A stretch of DNA of 15,195 nucleotides from Clostridia bacterium (GCA_003562655.1 PWUC01000257.1:1-15195), one strand, 5' to 3'; shown: positions 6,026 through 14,036, counted from the stretch's first letter. Numbers and translations: made by a program. Notes: a model not told the origin generated them from the sequence alone.

Positions 6026-6919
6026 TCAGGGCTTCTGGCGGGGATCCAGCGCCTCCCGCAGCCCATCGCCGATAAAATTGACCGCCAGCACCGTCAGCAT
6101 GATGGCCAGCCCCGGGGGAACCCACAGCCACGGTCGCATGGCCAGCACCGTGTAAGTCGTGGCCTCGTTCAGCATGTTCCCCCAGCTGGCCACCGGCTGC
6201 TGCACCCCGGCCCCCAGGAAGCTGAGGGAGGCCTCAATCAGGATCGCCTGGGCGATCAGCAGGGTCGCCGACACGATGACCGGCGACAGGGCATTGGGCA
6301 GCAGATGCCGGAAGATGGTGCGCAGGGACCCGGCGCCCAGGGCCCGGGCCGCCTCGGCGAACTCCATCTCCCGCAGCCGCAGAAACTCGGCCCTGACCAG
6401 CCGACAAGTCCGGGTCCAGTAAATCAGTCCGATGACCAGCATGATGTTGTATATGCTGGGCCCCACCATCGTCGCCACGATCAGCACCAGAAACAGCACC
6501 GGGAAGCATATGACGGTGTCGGTGAACCGCATGATCAGGCTGTCCACCGGGCCGCCGAAGAAACCGGCGGTGCTGCCCAGGACGACCCCTATAATCGTGG
6601 AGACGCAGACGGCCACGACGCCCACGCTCATGGACACCCTCCCGGCGAAGATCAACCGGCTGAGAACATCGCGGCCCACGCTGTCCGTCCCCAGCAGGTG
6701 CTGCGGGGAGGGAGGTTCCCACACAGCATAGGATCTGTCGGACCGCACAAAGGTGCGGTGCGGATCGTGGGGAGCGATATGGGGGGCGAAAAGCGCCACC
6801 AGGCAGAACAGCCCCACGACAACCAGGCCCCAGAAGGCGAGGCGATGCTTCGCAAACCGTCTCCACACCGGACGGAGTCCGTAGGAGGAACTGACCTCGA
6901 AGATCCCTTCGCTTCTCAT
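6026..6919 (-). CDS. dppC: Peptide ABC transporter permease, DppC/OppC type
   Basis: 297 residues from ATG 6919, preceded by GGGAGGGAAGACAACG; the longer frame to 6997 would overlap the DppB-like gene. The N-terminal cytoplasmic segment and first membrane helix (HRLAFWGLVVVGLFCLVALFA) are followed by the typical APHDP stretch, LGTDSVGRDVLSRLI and five further membrane segments. The inner-membrane coupling loop EAARALGAGSLRTIFRHLLP matches the EAA motif that docks on the ATPase. Together with the DppB-like protein it would form the pore for di- or oligopeptides; some relatives carry nickel or other small molecules. It lies 16 bases downstream of the DppB-like gene, inside the T-box operon. Confidence 0.92.
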   Translation of the reverse strand: MRSEGIFEVSSSYGLRPVWRRFAKHRLAFWGLVVVGLFCLVALFAPHIAPHDPHRTFVRSDRSYAVWEPPSPQHLLGTDSVGRDVLSRLIFAGRVSMSVGVVAVCVSTIIGVVLGSTAGFFGGPVDSLIMRFTDTVICFPVLFLVLIVATMVGPSIYNIMLVIGLIYWTRTCRLVRAEFLRLREMEFAEAARALGAGSLRTIFRHLLPNALSPVIVSATLLIAQAILIEASLSFLGAGVQQPVASWGNMLNEATTYTVLAMRPWLWVPPGLAIMLTVLAVNFIGDGLREALDPRQKP

Positions 6920-6935
6920 CGTTGTCTTCCCTCCC

Positions 6936-7898
6936 TCATGAGTACTGGATCCGGGGATCAGCCAGGGCATACAACACATCGGCCAGGAGGTTGCCAAAGA
7001 GCACCAGACTGGAGGTCAGCAGGTTCAGCCCCATGAGGATCGGGTACTCCCGTGCAAATATGGCGCTGACCCCGAGCCGGCCCATTCCCGGCCACGCGAA
7101 AATGGTCTCGATGATGAAGGACCCGCCCAGCAAAAAGGGCACCGTCATGCCGAAAACCGTTATGATCGGCAGCAGGGCATTGCGCAGGGCGTGCTTGTAG
7201 ATGACCACCCTACCGGAAAGCCCCTTGGCCCGGGCGGTGCGGATGTAGTCCTGTCCCAGGACATCCAGCATGCTCGACCGGGTGTATCTCATGTTGCTGG
7301 CAGTGCCGCTCAGGGCCAGGGCCAGCACGGGCAGGACCAGGTAGCGCATCCGGTCGAGGATCAGCGCCAGGCCGGTAAACTCCTCGTAGATCGAGGTGTG
7401 CCCCGAGGTAGGAAGCAGGTTCAGACGCAAGGAGAACACGTAGACCAGGATCACTCCGAAGAAGAAGTTGGGGATGGACAGGCCCCAAAAGGCGAACAGG
7501 GTCAGGCAGTAGTCGGTCACCGAGTGCTGCTTCAGCGCCGACATCACGCCCAGGGGAATGGAAAGCAGGTAGCTCACGATGAGGGCCGACGCGCTCAGGG
7601 TCATCGTCGCCGGCAGACGCTCCAGGATCAGCTGCGCAACCGGGCGCCCCGACTGCACGGCATAACCCAGGTTTCCCCGCAGCACCTGGCCCAGCCACCT
7701 CAGATACTGTACGGGCAGGGGCCGGTCCATCCCCAGCTGCTCCTGGACCCTCAGGTAGTCCTCGGGACTGGTGTCAGGGCTGACCATCATCATCAGGGGG
7801 TTTCCCGGGGCCAGCTGCATGATGCCGAAGGTTATGATCGTGATCCCGATCAGCAGTGGAACACTCTGGATGAACCGCCTCACCACATATGGACCCAT
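6936..7898 (-). CDS. dppB: Peptide ABC transporter permease, DppB/OppB type
   Basis: 320 residues; ATG 7898 follows GAGAGGAGACGTCA. The start MGPYVVRRFIQSVPLLIGI and the stretch LAPGNPL are typical of the DppB side of this permease pair, as is the LGMDRPLPVQYLRWL segment before the core membrane domain. Six membrane segments can be drawn. The EAA-type coupling loop is TARAKGLSGRVVIYKHALRN, and the C-terminus ADVLYALADPRI is the usual family ending. It forms a heterodimeric channel with the DppC-like protein encoded next to it. The ATPase partners are not in this window. It lies 72 bases after the binding-protein gene, with a strong hairpin in the gap. Confidence 0.93.
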   Translation of the reverse strand: MGPYVVRRFIQSVPLLIGITIITFGIMQLAPGNPLMMMVSPDTSPEDYLRVQEQLGMDRPLPVQYLRWLGQVLRGNLGYAVQSGRPVAQLILERLPATMTLSASALIVSYLLSIPLGVMSALKQHSVTDYCLTLFAFWGLSIPNFFFGVILVYVFSLRLNLLPTSGHTSIYEEFTGLALILDRMRYLVLPVLALALSGTASNMRYTRSSMLDVLGQDYIRTARAKGLSGRVVIYKHALRNALLPIITVFGMTVPFLLGGSFIIETIFAWPGMGRLGVSAIFAREYPILMGLNLLTSSLVLFGNLLADVLYALADPRIQYS

Positions 7899-7930
7899 TG
7901 ACGTCTCCTCTCGCTGGTCCCGGCCTCGTG

Positions 7931-7964
7931 CTGCCCCCGGGAGGGAACGCCTCCCGGGGGGCAG
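7931..7964 (-). promoter_or_regulatory. Strong intercistronic hairpin between binding protein and permease genes
   Basis: CCCCCGGGAGG (7934-7944) pairs over 11 bases with CCTCCCGGGGG (7950-7960) around a 5-base loop, and the stem extends by CTG/CAG across a bulged G. Such hairpins between a binding-protein gene and its permease genes commonly protect the upstream message and cut downstream expression. There is no U-tract, so full termination is unlikely. Confidence 0.65.
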
Positions 7965-7970
7965 GTCACA

Positions 7971-9689
7971 TCATTCGTCCTTCAGCCACCACTCGGTGAT
8001 GTTGTGCACCTGGCCCAGGGCGTTGGGGTCAAAGCCCTGCACCCTCTGGTGGGCCGCACTGGCCTGGACCGTCGAATACAGCGGAACCCACGGAACCTCC
8101 GTCCCGAGGATGGTGAAGAGCTCCTGAAAGACCGCCTGGCGCTCCTCGAAGTCCAGCGAGCGCCTTGCCTCGGCGAAGAGCTCATCCACGTGAGGGTTGG
8201 AATAGCTGACGTAGTTGTGACCCTGGGGCGAAAGATTCGCCGAGTGAAACTGCCGCTCAATGGGCTGTGGATCAGCCCGCACCGACAGGCCCAGGGTGTA
8301 GATGTGGAAATCGTCAACGGTGTGGGCCCGGCCCACCCCCTGTGAGTCCCTCGGCATGAGGAAGTGGGTCATGGTGGCGAAGTCCACCGCCTGTATGTCG
8401 AGTTTGAATCCCACCGCTTCCAGGTCCTGCTGGACCATCGCGGCGGTCCGGTCGGCCACATCGCCGGCGGCATGGTTCCAGCGAACCTCCGTGGCCACCC
8501 CGTCCTTTTCCCGCACGCCCGTCTGGCTGTTGAGGACCCAGCCCGCCTCATCGAGCATTTCGGCAGCCCGTTGCGGGTCGTAGGGCCATCCCTCGAAATC
8601 CGTCGGATACGCCCAGGAACCGTGATAAGTGGGAACGGTGATGGGAACACCATATCCGTGGGTCACCGCCCGGGTGATCTCCTCGGCGTTCAGGGCCGTC
8701 GCGACGGCCTGGCGGACCCGGGTCTCGGCAAAGACAGGGTGCAGGTTGTTCATGCCGATGTAGGTGAAGGACAGCCGGTCGTGAACGACCACGTTGGCAA
8801 AGGGACGGTTCTCGACCATGTCCACCTCGTCGGTGGGAACGCCGATGACGTCGACCTCCTGGTTCATGAAGGCGGCCATCTGGGCCCGCCCATCCCCGAT
8901 TCTCCACACCAGCCGGTCTATGAGGGGGCGCCCGCCGAAATGGTCCTCGAATGCCTCGAGCATGATGTAGCTGTCGGTCTCCCGGCGCACAAACCTGAAG
9001 GGTCCCGTTCCCACGGGCTGACGGTTGTACTCGTGCACCTGCCACTGATCGTGGGGCACATCACCCAGGATGTGCTCCGGGATCACCCCGATGGCACCCA
9101 GAGAGACGGTGACGAAGATGGAGGCATCGGGCTCCACCGTAGTGATGGCGATGGTGTGGTCATCTATGACCTCGATCCCCTCCACACCATCGGCCCCGCC
9201 GTCGCGGTACTGCTGCGCGCCCAGGATGTTCTGCACGTGACCGAACTGGCCGCCGATGTACGCTGGATGGGCCATGCTGCTGAGGGTGAAGGCCACATCC
9301 CGGGCCGTGAAGGGCTGTCCATCGTGGAACTTCACGTCATCGCGCAGGTTGAAGGTCACGGTGCGGTTGTCGTCGGACACTGTCCACGAGGTGGCCAGGT
9401 CCGGCTCCCACTCCATGCTGGCGTTGGACCTGACCAGGGCATTGAATGTTGTCTCAAATACGGGGCGAACGACGCCCGTCGGAAGAATCAGTGGGTTCAT
9501 GTTCTCCGGATCGCTGGCAATCGCTATACTCACCGTGCCGCCCTGCCGCGGCCCATCGTCGGGCTCATCGGCGGGCGGCGCAACCTCGGGACCGGGCAGC
9601 TCGCCGGCCCGGCAACCTGCAACGGAAAGGACAAATAGGCACACCGCGACCACTATCCGCAATCTCTGACCACGAGAGGTACGCCGCAC
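7971..9689 (-). CDS. Peptide-binding lipoprotein (SBP family 5, DppA/OppA-like)
   Basis: 572 residues from GTG 9689, which follows GAAAGGAG by 10 bases. Another GTG at 9722 is in frame, but it overlaps the previous gene's stop and the ribosome site then lies inside the frame. The signal peptide ends LSVAGC, making C26 the lipidated cysteine. A Pro/Asp-rich linker leads into the family 5 fold: NMNPLILPTG, then LVRSNASMEWEPDLATSW, then the signature NLRDDVKFHDGQPFTARDVAFT. The C-terminal region (SYSNPHVDELFAEARRS, VPWVPLYSTVQ) is also typical, and the length is normal. It captures peptides outside the membrane for the DppB/DppC pair. The T-box leader upstream suggests the ligand matters for supplying one amino acid, probably tryptophan. 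Confidence 0.92.
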   Translation of the reverse strand: MRRTSRGQRLRIVVAVCLFVLSVAGCRAGELPGPEVAPPADEPDDGPRQGGTVSIAIASDPENMNPLILPTGVVRPVFETTFNALVRSNASMEWEPDLATSWTVSDDNRTVTFNLRDDVKFHDGQPFTARDVAFTLSSMAHPAYIGGQFGHVQNILGAQQYRDGGADGVEGIEVIDDHTIAITTVEPDASIFVTVSLGAIGVIPEHILGDVPHDQWQVHEYNRQPVGTGPFRFVRRETDSYIMLEAFEDHFGGRPLIDRLVWRIGDGRAQMAAFMNQEVDVIGVPTDEVDMVENRPFANVVVHDRLSFTYIGMNNLHPVFAETRVRQAVATALNAEEITRAVTHGYGVPITVPTYHGSWAYPTDFEGWPYDPQRAAEMLDEAGWVLNSQTGVREKDGVATEVRWNHAAGDVADRTAAMVQQDLEAVGFKLDIQAVDFATMTHFLMPRDSQGVGRAHTVDDFHIYTLGLSVRADPQPIERQFHSANLSPQGHNYVSYSNPHVDELFAEARRSLDFEERQAVFQELFTILGTEVPWVPLYSTVQASAAHQRVQGFDPNALGQVHNITEWWLKDE

Positions 9690-9712
9690 TGAAATGTCAC
9701 TCCTTTCGGAAT

Positions 9713-11044
9713 TCACGTACACATCTTCTCCGCCACTGCGTAGGTGGCCCTGACCCCGAACCGCAGGCCCTCTCGCGGCAACCGCTCATCGGTGCCGTGG
9801 GCCCTGGCCACCGCCTCTTCAACACTGAGTCCCCTCACCGGCGCAAAGCCGTACCCCCTGATCCCCTCGGGCCACAGCAGCCTGCTGTCGGTCCTGCCGA
9901 TGGCGAAAAAGGGCAAAACCCGGGCCCGGGGATCCAGCTCTTCGATCACTTCCCGGCAGGCGCCGACCAGTTCATTGTCCGTCCCGGCATCGTAGCCGGC
10001 ACTGAAATGCTCGAGGCGACACGTCACATCCAGACCGGCCAGGGTGGTCTCAATTTCCGCCAGCAGCTGGTCCCGGCTCACCCCCGGGAGGATCCTGCAG
10101 GTCCCGGCGGCCTCGGCGCTGACCGGCGGCTTCCGCACGTCGGTTCCCCCGTCGATGACGTTGGGGCTGAAGGTGGTCCTCGCGGCATCTTTCAGGCACG
10201 CCCTGAGGACCGGGTCATGGACCCGGGAGATGATCTCTGAAAGGGCCCTGTCCAGTTCACCTGATGCACACTCCGGGGTCGGCAGATCCACACCGAGGGC
10301 CCCGGCCACGCTGGAAAGGAGCTCACCCGATGTCTCGCCCAGACAGACCGGCCCCCGGTGCTCGTAGATGCGGCCCAGGGCCTGCACCACCTCGCGGATG
10401 GGCGTACGGCCACCCTGGTGCCCGGGATGCCCCCTGGGATTTCTCTCGGCCCGGATGACGAACTGGGCACTGCCCTTCTGGGCCGAATCGAGCAGGTAGA
10501 AGCGGCGCCCATGGACCTCGACGCAGAAGCCGCCCCCCTCGTTGAGGGCAAACCCCGGGGCGAAGAGCCCGGGAAGAACCTGGATCAGATGCTGTGTTCC
10601 GAGGCGGCTGCCGCGTTCCTCGTCGGCTGTGGCCACAAAGACCAGTCGTCGCCGGAGATGGCCTCCCCTCCTGGTGAGAAGGGCCAGCGTCACCGCATGC
10701 ATGGCGGTGACCTGCTTGGTGTCAACGGTTCCCCGGCCCCAGATCTCGTCGCCTGCGATCTCGCCGCCGAAGGGATCCCTCGTCCACTGCCCGTCCCCCG
10801 GCCCCACCACGTCCAGGTGGGACACCAGATACAATGGCGGCAGGGAGCCCTCGCCCCTTTCGGCCACCACGTTGGTTCTGCCCTCCTCGGCCTCGATGAC
10901 CCGGTACGGCACGCCGTGCTGCTCGAAGTAGCGGATCAGAACCCGCGCCGCCTCGACCTCGTTGCCGGGAGGGTTGGTGGTATCAGCCCGGACCAGGTCC
11001 ACCAGGAGCTCCTCTGCTTCGTTTTCTATGGCCGCCCAGTTCAT
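9713..11044 (-). CDS. M20-family metallopeptidase (dipeptidase/deacylase type)
   Basis: 443 residues; ATG 11044 follows GAGGGGGAAGACGTG, while an in-frame start at 11116 would fall within the T-box terminator. The zinc-site motifs are in order: SHLDVV with the first His-x-Asp, GRGTVDTK with the bridging Asp, TADEERGS with the paired glutamates, and a late ARAHGTDERLP histidine. The middle region is the dimerisation (lid) domain with the usual RNPRGHPG stretch. There is no signal peptide, so it acts in the cytoplasm on imported dipeptides or N-acyl amino acids. It is the first structural gene after the T-box, and its stop lies 23 bases before the binding-protein start. Exact substrate is unknown; carnosinase-, aminoacylase- or succinyl-diaminopimelate-desuccinylase-like activities are all in this family. 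Confidence 0.9.
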   Translation of the reverse strand: MNWAAIENEAEELLVDLVRADTTNPPGNEVEAARVLIRYFEQHGVPYRVIEAEEGRTNVVAERGEGSLPPLYLVSHLDVVGPGDGQWTRDPFGGEIAGDEIWGRGTVDTKQVTAMHAVTLALLTRRGGHLRRRLVFVATADEERGSRLGTQHLIQVLPGLFAPGFALNEGGGFCVEVHGRRFYLLDSAQKGSAQFVIRAERNPRGHPGHQGGRTPIREVVQALGRIYEHRGPVCLGETSGELLSSVAGALGVDLPTPECASGELDRALSEIISRVHDPVLRACLKDAARTTFSPNVIDGGTDVRKPPVSAEAAGTCRILPGVSRDQLLAEIETTLAGLDVTCRLEHFSAGYDAGTDNELVGACREVIEELDPRARVLPFFAIGRTDSRLLWPEGIRGYGFAPVRGLSVEEAVARAHGTDERLPREGLRFGVRATYAVAEKMCT

Positions 11045-11114
11045 CACGTCTTCCCCCTCATGTGATACGAAAACTGACCTCGTCAACGCCTCAACCCGCC
11101 GGGGTTCTGGGAAC

Positions 11115-11147
11115 AAAAAAAGGCCTCTCGTCTCAGGACGAAAGACC
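11115..11147 (-). terminator. T-box intrinsic terminator
   Basis: GGTCTTTCGTC (11147-11137) pairs with GACGAGAGGCC (11132-11122) around a CTGA loop and is followed by seven T residues (11121-11115), reading on the minus strand. It lies directly after the T-box sequence, 70 bases before the M20 peptidase start. Confidence 0.92.
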
Positions 11148-11400
11148 GTTTTCGCGGTGCCACCTCAGTAGACCCAACAGTTGGGTCCAACTCACCAGGT
11201 ACGACCGGCGTCGCGAGACGGCGGCTATACCCTGGTCCTCTTAACGGGGACTACCGGCAGCAGATACTTTCCCGGGGGATTTCCCTGTGCATCTCACGGG
11301 CCCATTGGGTTGCGGTCCATCACCGGCTTCACACCTGCCGCCGGCTCTCTGAAGATGAACTGATGCAACTTACTCCTCCCGATCATCGATCATCTATTTA
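11115..11400 (-). ncRNA. T-box leader, probably tRNA-Trp responsive
   Basis: The minus strand carries a complete T-box leader. Stem I has a basal CGGG/CCCG helix (11381-11378 with 11300-11297), an AGTA motif (11374-11371), GTTGC/GCAAC and TTCATC/GATGGA helices, AGAGAG (11350-11345) and a distal CCGGC/GCCGG hairpin. The specifier loop reads CCAATGGG (11308-11301), so the codon is UGG (Trp, 11304-11302) or GGG (Gly). Stem III is GACCCAAC/GTTGGGTC. The T-box itself, AGGTGGCACCGCG, is at 11165-11153. Its UGGC calls for a tRNA with discriminator G; bacterial tRNA-Trp has G73 while tRNA-Gly has U73, which favours tryptophan. Uncharged tRNA would prevent termination and switch on the M20/peptide-transport operon. 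Confidence 0.92.
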
Positions 11401-11410
11401 GGTATTGGGA

Positions 11411-11426
11411 CCAGTATAATTACTGG
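11411..11426. repeat. Palindrome overlapping the -10 box
   Basis: CCAGTA-TAAT-TACTGG is a perfect 6-bp inverted repeat over the -10 box of the T-box operon promoter. On the plus strand it contains an exact TATAAT (11415-11420), though without a good -35 partner. It may be a repressor operator or coincidence. Confidence 0.45.
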
Positions 11427-11441
11427 GAGCAACCCTGTCAA
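11413..11441 (-). promoter_or_regulatory. Near-consensus promoter of the T-box operon
   Basis: Minus strand: TTGACA (11441-11436), a 17-base spacer, TATACT (11418-11413). The -35 box is perfect and the -10 box is 5/6. Transcription should start near 11406, just before stem I of the T-box. Confidence 0.85.
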
Positions 11442-11628
11442 TGACCACTAGAGGACAATTTTTGCAAGTGGGGAAGGTAAAATAGAGAGGCATCTCCACC
11501 GCTTCCACATTCATTGCCCGGTCCCCGGGACAACCTCCGCAGGAAATGGGACACTCGACAAAGAAACGAAGTAGGTGGGACCATGGCCCGGGGAGCAGCC
11601 CCGGGATGCGCTGATTTAACCTGTTCCT
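11442..11628 (+). promoter_or_regulatory. Leader region of the ferredoxin/AOR operon, structured, promoter not resolved
   Basis: No protein gene is seen here. Plus-strand TAAAAT at 11478-11483 is a possible -10 box, but no matching -35 box is present. Downstream are a hairpin TTGCCCGG/CCGGG-A-CAA (11514-11533), the segment CCTCCGCAGGAAATGGGA (11534-11551), a long-range helix TCCACC/GGTGGG (11495-11500 with 11574-11579), and a strong hairpin CCCGGGG/CCCCGGG (11587-11605). The CCTCC and GGAAA order recalls the Moco/Tuco riboswitch core, but the rest of that motif is not evident. Confidence 0.35.
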
Positions 11629-11641
11629 GGAGGTGAGTGTA

Positions 11642-12121
11642 TTGAAAAGGATCACCGTAAACTCGGCAGTCTGCACGGGATGCCGGGCCTGTGAGATGGC
11701 CTGCTCCTTCGCCCACACCGACATGTTCAGCTCCGAGCTGGCCCGGATCCGGGTGGCCAAGAGGGAGGAGGCCGGCATCGATGTCCCGATGGTATGCCAG
11801 CTGTGCCGCAGGCCGGCGTGCATCGACGCCTGCCCGACCGGGGCCCTCGGGCGTGACCGTGATGATGGGCACATCACGGTGGATGAGAGTCGCTGCACGG
11901 GATGCGGCCTCTGCGCAGGGGCCTGTCCCCACCTGGCCATCGCCTACCATCCCGAGACAGAGATGCCGCTGATCTGCGATCTCTGCGGCGGCGAGCCCGC
12001 CTGCGTGAAGCGCTGCGTGGTCGGAGCTATAAGGTTCGAAAAACCCGGCAGGGACCTGGCCCGCAGACGGGTCGACCTGGCGACGGTCCGGTCCAGCGCC
12101 GGAGGGGAGGGACCCCAATGA
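11642..12121 (+). CDS. Ferredoxin-type protein with four [4Fe-4S] cluster motifs (AOR-associated)
   Basis: 159 residues read from TTG 11642, eight bases after GGAGG (11629-11633). A GTG at 11633 is in frame but overlaps the ribosome site. Sixteen cysteines make four cluster motifs in order: CTGCRACEMAC near the N-terminus, CQLCRRPACIDACP, CTGCGLCAGACP, and CDLCGGEPACVKRC near the C-terminus. This resembles the polyferredoxin subunits encoded beside aldehyde:ferredoxin oxidoreductases and other molybdo- or tungsto-enzymes, which accept electrons from the active subunit. Its stop overlaps the start of the oxidoreductase gene by four bases (ATGA), so the two are probably made together. It has no signal peptide or membrane helix, so it should act in the cytoplasm. 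Confidence 0.9.
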   Translation: MKRITVNSAVCTGCRACEMACSFAHTDMFSSELARIRVAKREEAGIDVPMVCQLCRRPACIDACPTGALGRDRDDGHITVDESRCTGCGLCAGACPHLAIAYHPETEMPLICDLCGGEPACVKRCVVGAIRFEKPGRDLARRRVDLATVRSSAGGEGPQ

Positions 12122-14019
12122 CCCGTCCATACACCGGAAGACTGCTGCGCATAAACGCCACGGACGGCACCCACCGGATTGAGGAAATCCCCGAGGAGAC
12201 CTTCCGTCGCTACATAGGCTCCCGGGGCCTGAACATGGCGAGGCTCTTCGATGAACTCTCCGAGGACACAGATCCTCTCGGCCCGGAGAACAAGGTCATC
12301 TTCGGAACCGGCCTCCTCGACGGCACCCTGGTGCCCGGGACCCGGTTCAACGTCAGTGCCAAGTCCCCCCAGACGGGACTGGTGGGCGACTCCAACGCCG
12401 GGGGATTCTTCGGCTCCGAGATGCGCTTCGCCGGCTGGGACCAGATCATCATAGAGGGCCGGTCCGAGACGCCGGTGTACATCTTCATCGAGGACGACTC
12501 GGTGGAGCTGCGCCCGGCGGAGCACCTGTGGGGAACCGACGTCTGGCAGACCCATGTGATGATCCGGGAGGAGCTGGGCGACCCCGACGTACAGATCGCC
12601 TGCGTGGGGCAGGCGGCCGAAAACGGCGTCACCTATGCCGGGATCTTCGCCAACCTGGTCCGGGCGGCGGCCCGGACGGGAATCGGGACGGTGCTGGCCT
12701 CCAAGAACGTCAAGGCCGTCGCCGTCCGGGGACACAAGCCCGTACAGGTGGCCGATCCCGGGAGGTTCCGTGAGCTTCTGGAGGAACTCGACCGGAGGAT
12801 CTTCCAACACCCGGACTACATCTCACGCGGGATCATGGGAACCACCCGGCTGGTCACCTCTCTCAACGCCATAGGCATCCTGGTGACGAAGCACTTCATG
12901 ACCGGGTACTTCCCCGCAGCGGACCGGGTCAGCGGGGAGCGGCTGGCCGAGGAGTTCAATGTCAAAAACAGAGCCTGCTTCGCCTGCACCGCCCCCTGCA
13001 GCCGGTGGTTCATCGTCCGGGAGGGTCCCCACGAGGGGCTGTACGGGGAGGGCCCCGAGTTCGAGCCCCTCGGGGTGTTCACCGCCCGGGTCTACAACGA
13101 TGACCTCGGGGCCGCCCTCGAGGCCGTGGACAGGTGCAACCGCTACGGCATGGATGCCCTGACCGTAGGAGAGTGCATCGCGATGCTCATGGAACTCAAC
13201 GAGCGGGGGATCATCAGCAGCGAGGACGTCGACGGACTCGATCTGTCCTGGGGCAACGCCGAGACCATGCTGACCCTCATCGACAGGATCGCCCACCAGG
13301 AGGGGGTGGGGAAACTGCTCCGCGAGGGCAGCAAGAGAGCCGCTGAACAGATCGGTCCCGAGGCGGAACCCTATGCCATGCACGTCAAGGGCCTGGAGAT
13401 CATCCAGGGCGATCCCCGCGGTCTCAAGGGATACGGCCTGGGATACTGTGTGTCCAGCCGGGGCGGCGACCACCTGCGGGCGGAGCCCTTCTTCGAGATG
13501 AGCGAGGACGAGGACGAGAGCATCCGCCGCTACGGCACGCCCAAGGCGGCCTTTCCGGGAGAGTATGAGGGCAAGGGCAAGCTGGTCCGGCACTTCGAGG
13601 AATGGCATGCCATCATCGACAGCCTGAACGTGTGCAAGAACACGGCGGTGTGCATGGAGGCCCTGCCCCTGGATGCGGCGGCCGAGTTTCTCAACGCCGT
13701 CACCGGATGGGACCTGACCGAGGCCGAGTTGAGAAGGGCGGGCGAGCGCATCATCAACGTGGAGAGGGCCTTCTGCGTGCGGGAGGGCATTGAACGCAAA
13801 GACGATAGGCTCCCCGAGCGTTTTCTCTCGGAGCCCCTCCCCGAGGAGTGCGGTCCCTCGGCCGGGCTGGTCTTCGAACTGGAACCCATGTTGGATGAGT
13901 ACTACACCGACCGGGGGTGGGACCTGCAGCGGGGCTGGCCCACCCGCCAACTGCTGGACGAGCTGGGGCTGGGACATGTCAGGAAGGAGCTCCTGGACAA
14001 GGGCTTCGCCCTCGAATAG
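12118..14019 (+). CDS. aor: Aldehyde:ferredoxin oxidoreductase (tungsten/molybdopterin)
   Basis: 633 residues, near the usual 600-620, from ATG 12118 with GGAGGGGAGGGA ahead; the frame is open to 11902, but that part lies within the ferredoxin gene. The enzyme oxidises aldehydes to acids with ferredoxin as acceptor, using a bis-pterin tungsten (or molybdenum) cofactor and one [4Fe-4S] cluster. The start GRLLRINATDGT, then the cofactor-binding N-domain (GSRGLNMARLF, GTRFNVSAKSPQTG, DSNAGGFFGSEMRFAGWD) are typical. The cluster cysteines are C287, C290 and C294 in CFACTAPC, and C506 in DSLNVCKN, the same pattern as the Pyrococcus enzyme. EWHAIIDS precedes the last cysteine as in the family. Which aldehyde it uses cannot be read; with the neighbouring amino-acid genes, aldehydes from 2-oxo acids are plausible. 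Confidence 0.95.
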   Translation: MTRPYTGRLLRINATDGTHRIEEIPEETFRRYIGSRGLNMARLFDELSEDTDPLGPENKVIFGTGLLDGTLVPGTRFNVSAKSPQTGLVGDSNAGGFFGSEMRFAGWDQIIIEGRSETPVYIFIEDDSVELRPAEHLWGTDVWQTHVMIREELGDPDVQIACVGQAAENGVTYAGIFANLVRAAARTGIGTVLASKNVKAVAVRGHKPVQVADPGRFRELLEELDRRIFQHPDYISRGIMGTTRLVTSLNAIGILVTKHFMTGYFPAADRVSGERLAEEFNVKNRACFACTAPCSRWFIVREGPHEGLYGEGPEFEPLGVFTARVYNDDLGAALEAVDRCNRYGMDALTVGECIAMLMELNERGIISSEDVDGLDLSWGNAETMLTLIDRIAHQEGVGKLLREGSKRAAEQIGPEAEPYAMHVKGLEIIQGDPRGLKGYGLGYCVSSRGGDHLRAEPFFEMSEDEDESIRRYGTPKAAFPGEYEGKGKLVRHFEEWHAIIDSLNVCKNTAVCMEALPLDAAAEFLNAVTGWDLTEAELRRAGERIINVERAFCVREGIERKDDRLPERFLSEPLPEECGPSAGLVFELEPMLDEYYTDRGWDLQRGWPTRQLLDELGLGHVRKELLDKGFALE

Positions 14020-14036
14020 CCTGGGAGGTCACCGCT

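Noticed and set aside
8364..9638. A 424-codon plus-strand frame over the peptide-binding lipoprotein gene
   Set aside because: It is antisense to a clear family 5 binding protein and is His/Gly/Val-rich, as expected from the complement of GC-rich coding DNA.
11301..11303. GGG (glycine) as the T-box specifier codon
   Set aside because: It is possible by position, but the UGGC bulge needs a tRNA discriminator G, while bacterial tRNA-Gly has U73; UGG one base earlier fits tRNA-Trp.
12823..13977. A 384-codon minus-strand frame over the oxidoreductase gene
   Set aside because: The aldehyde:ferredoxin oxidoreductase reading has all cofactor and cluster motifs; the antisense frame has none.
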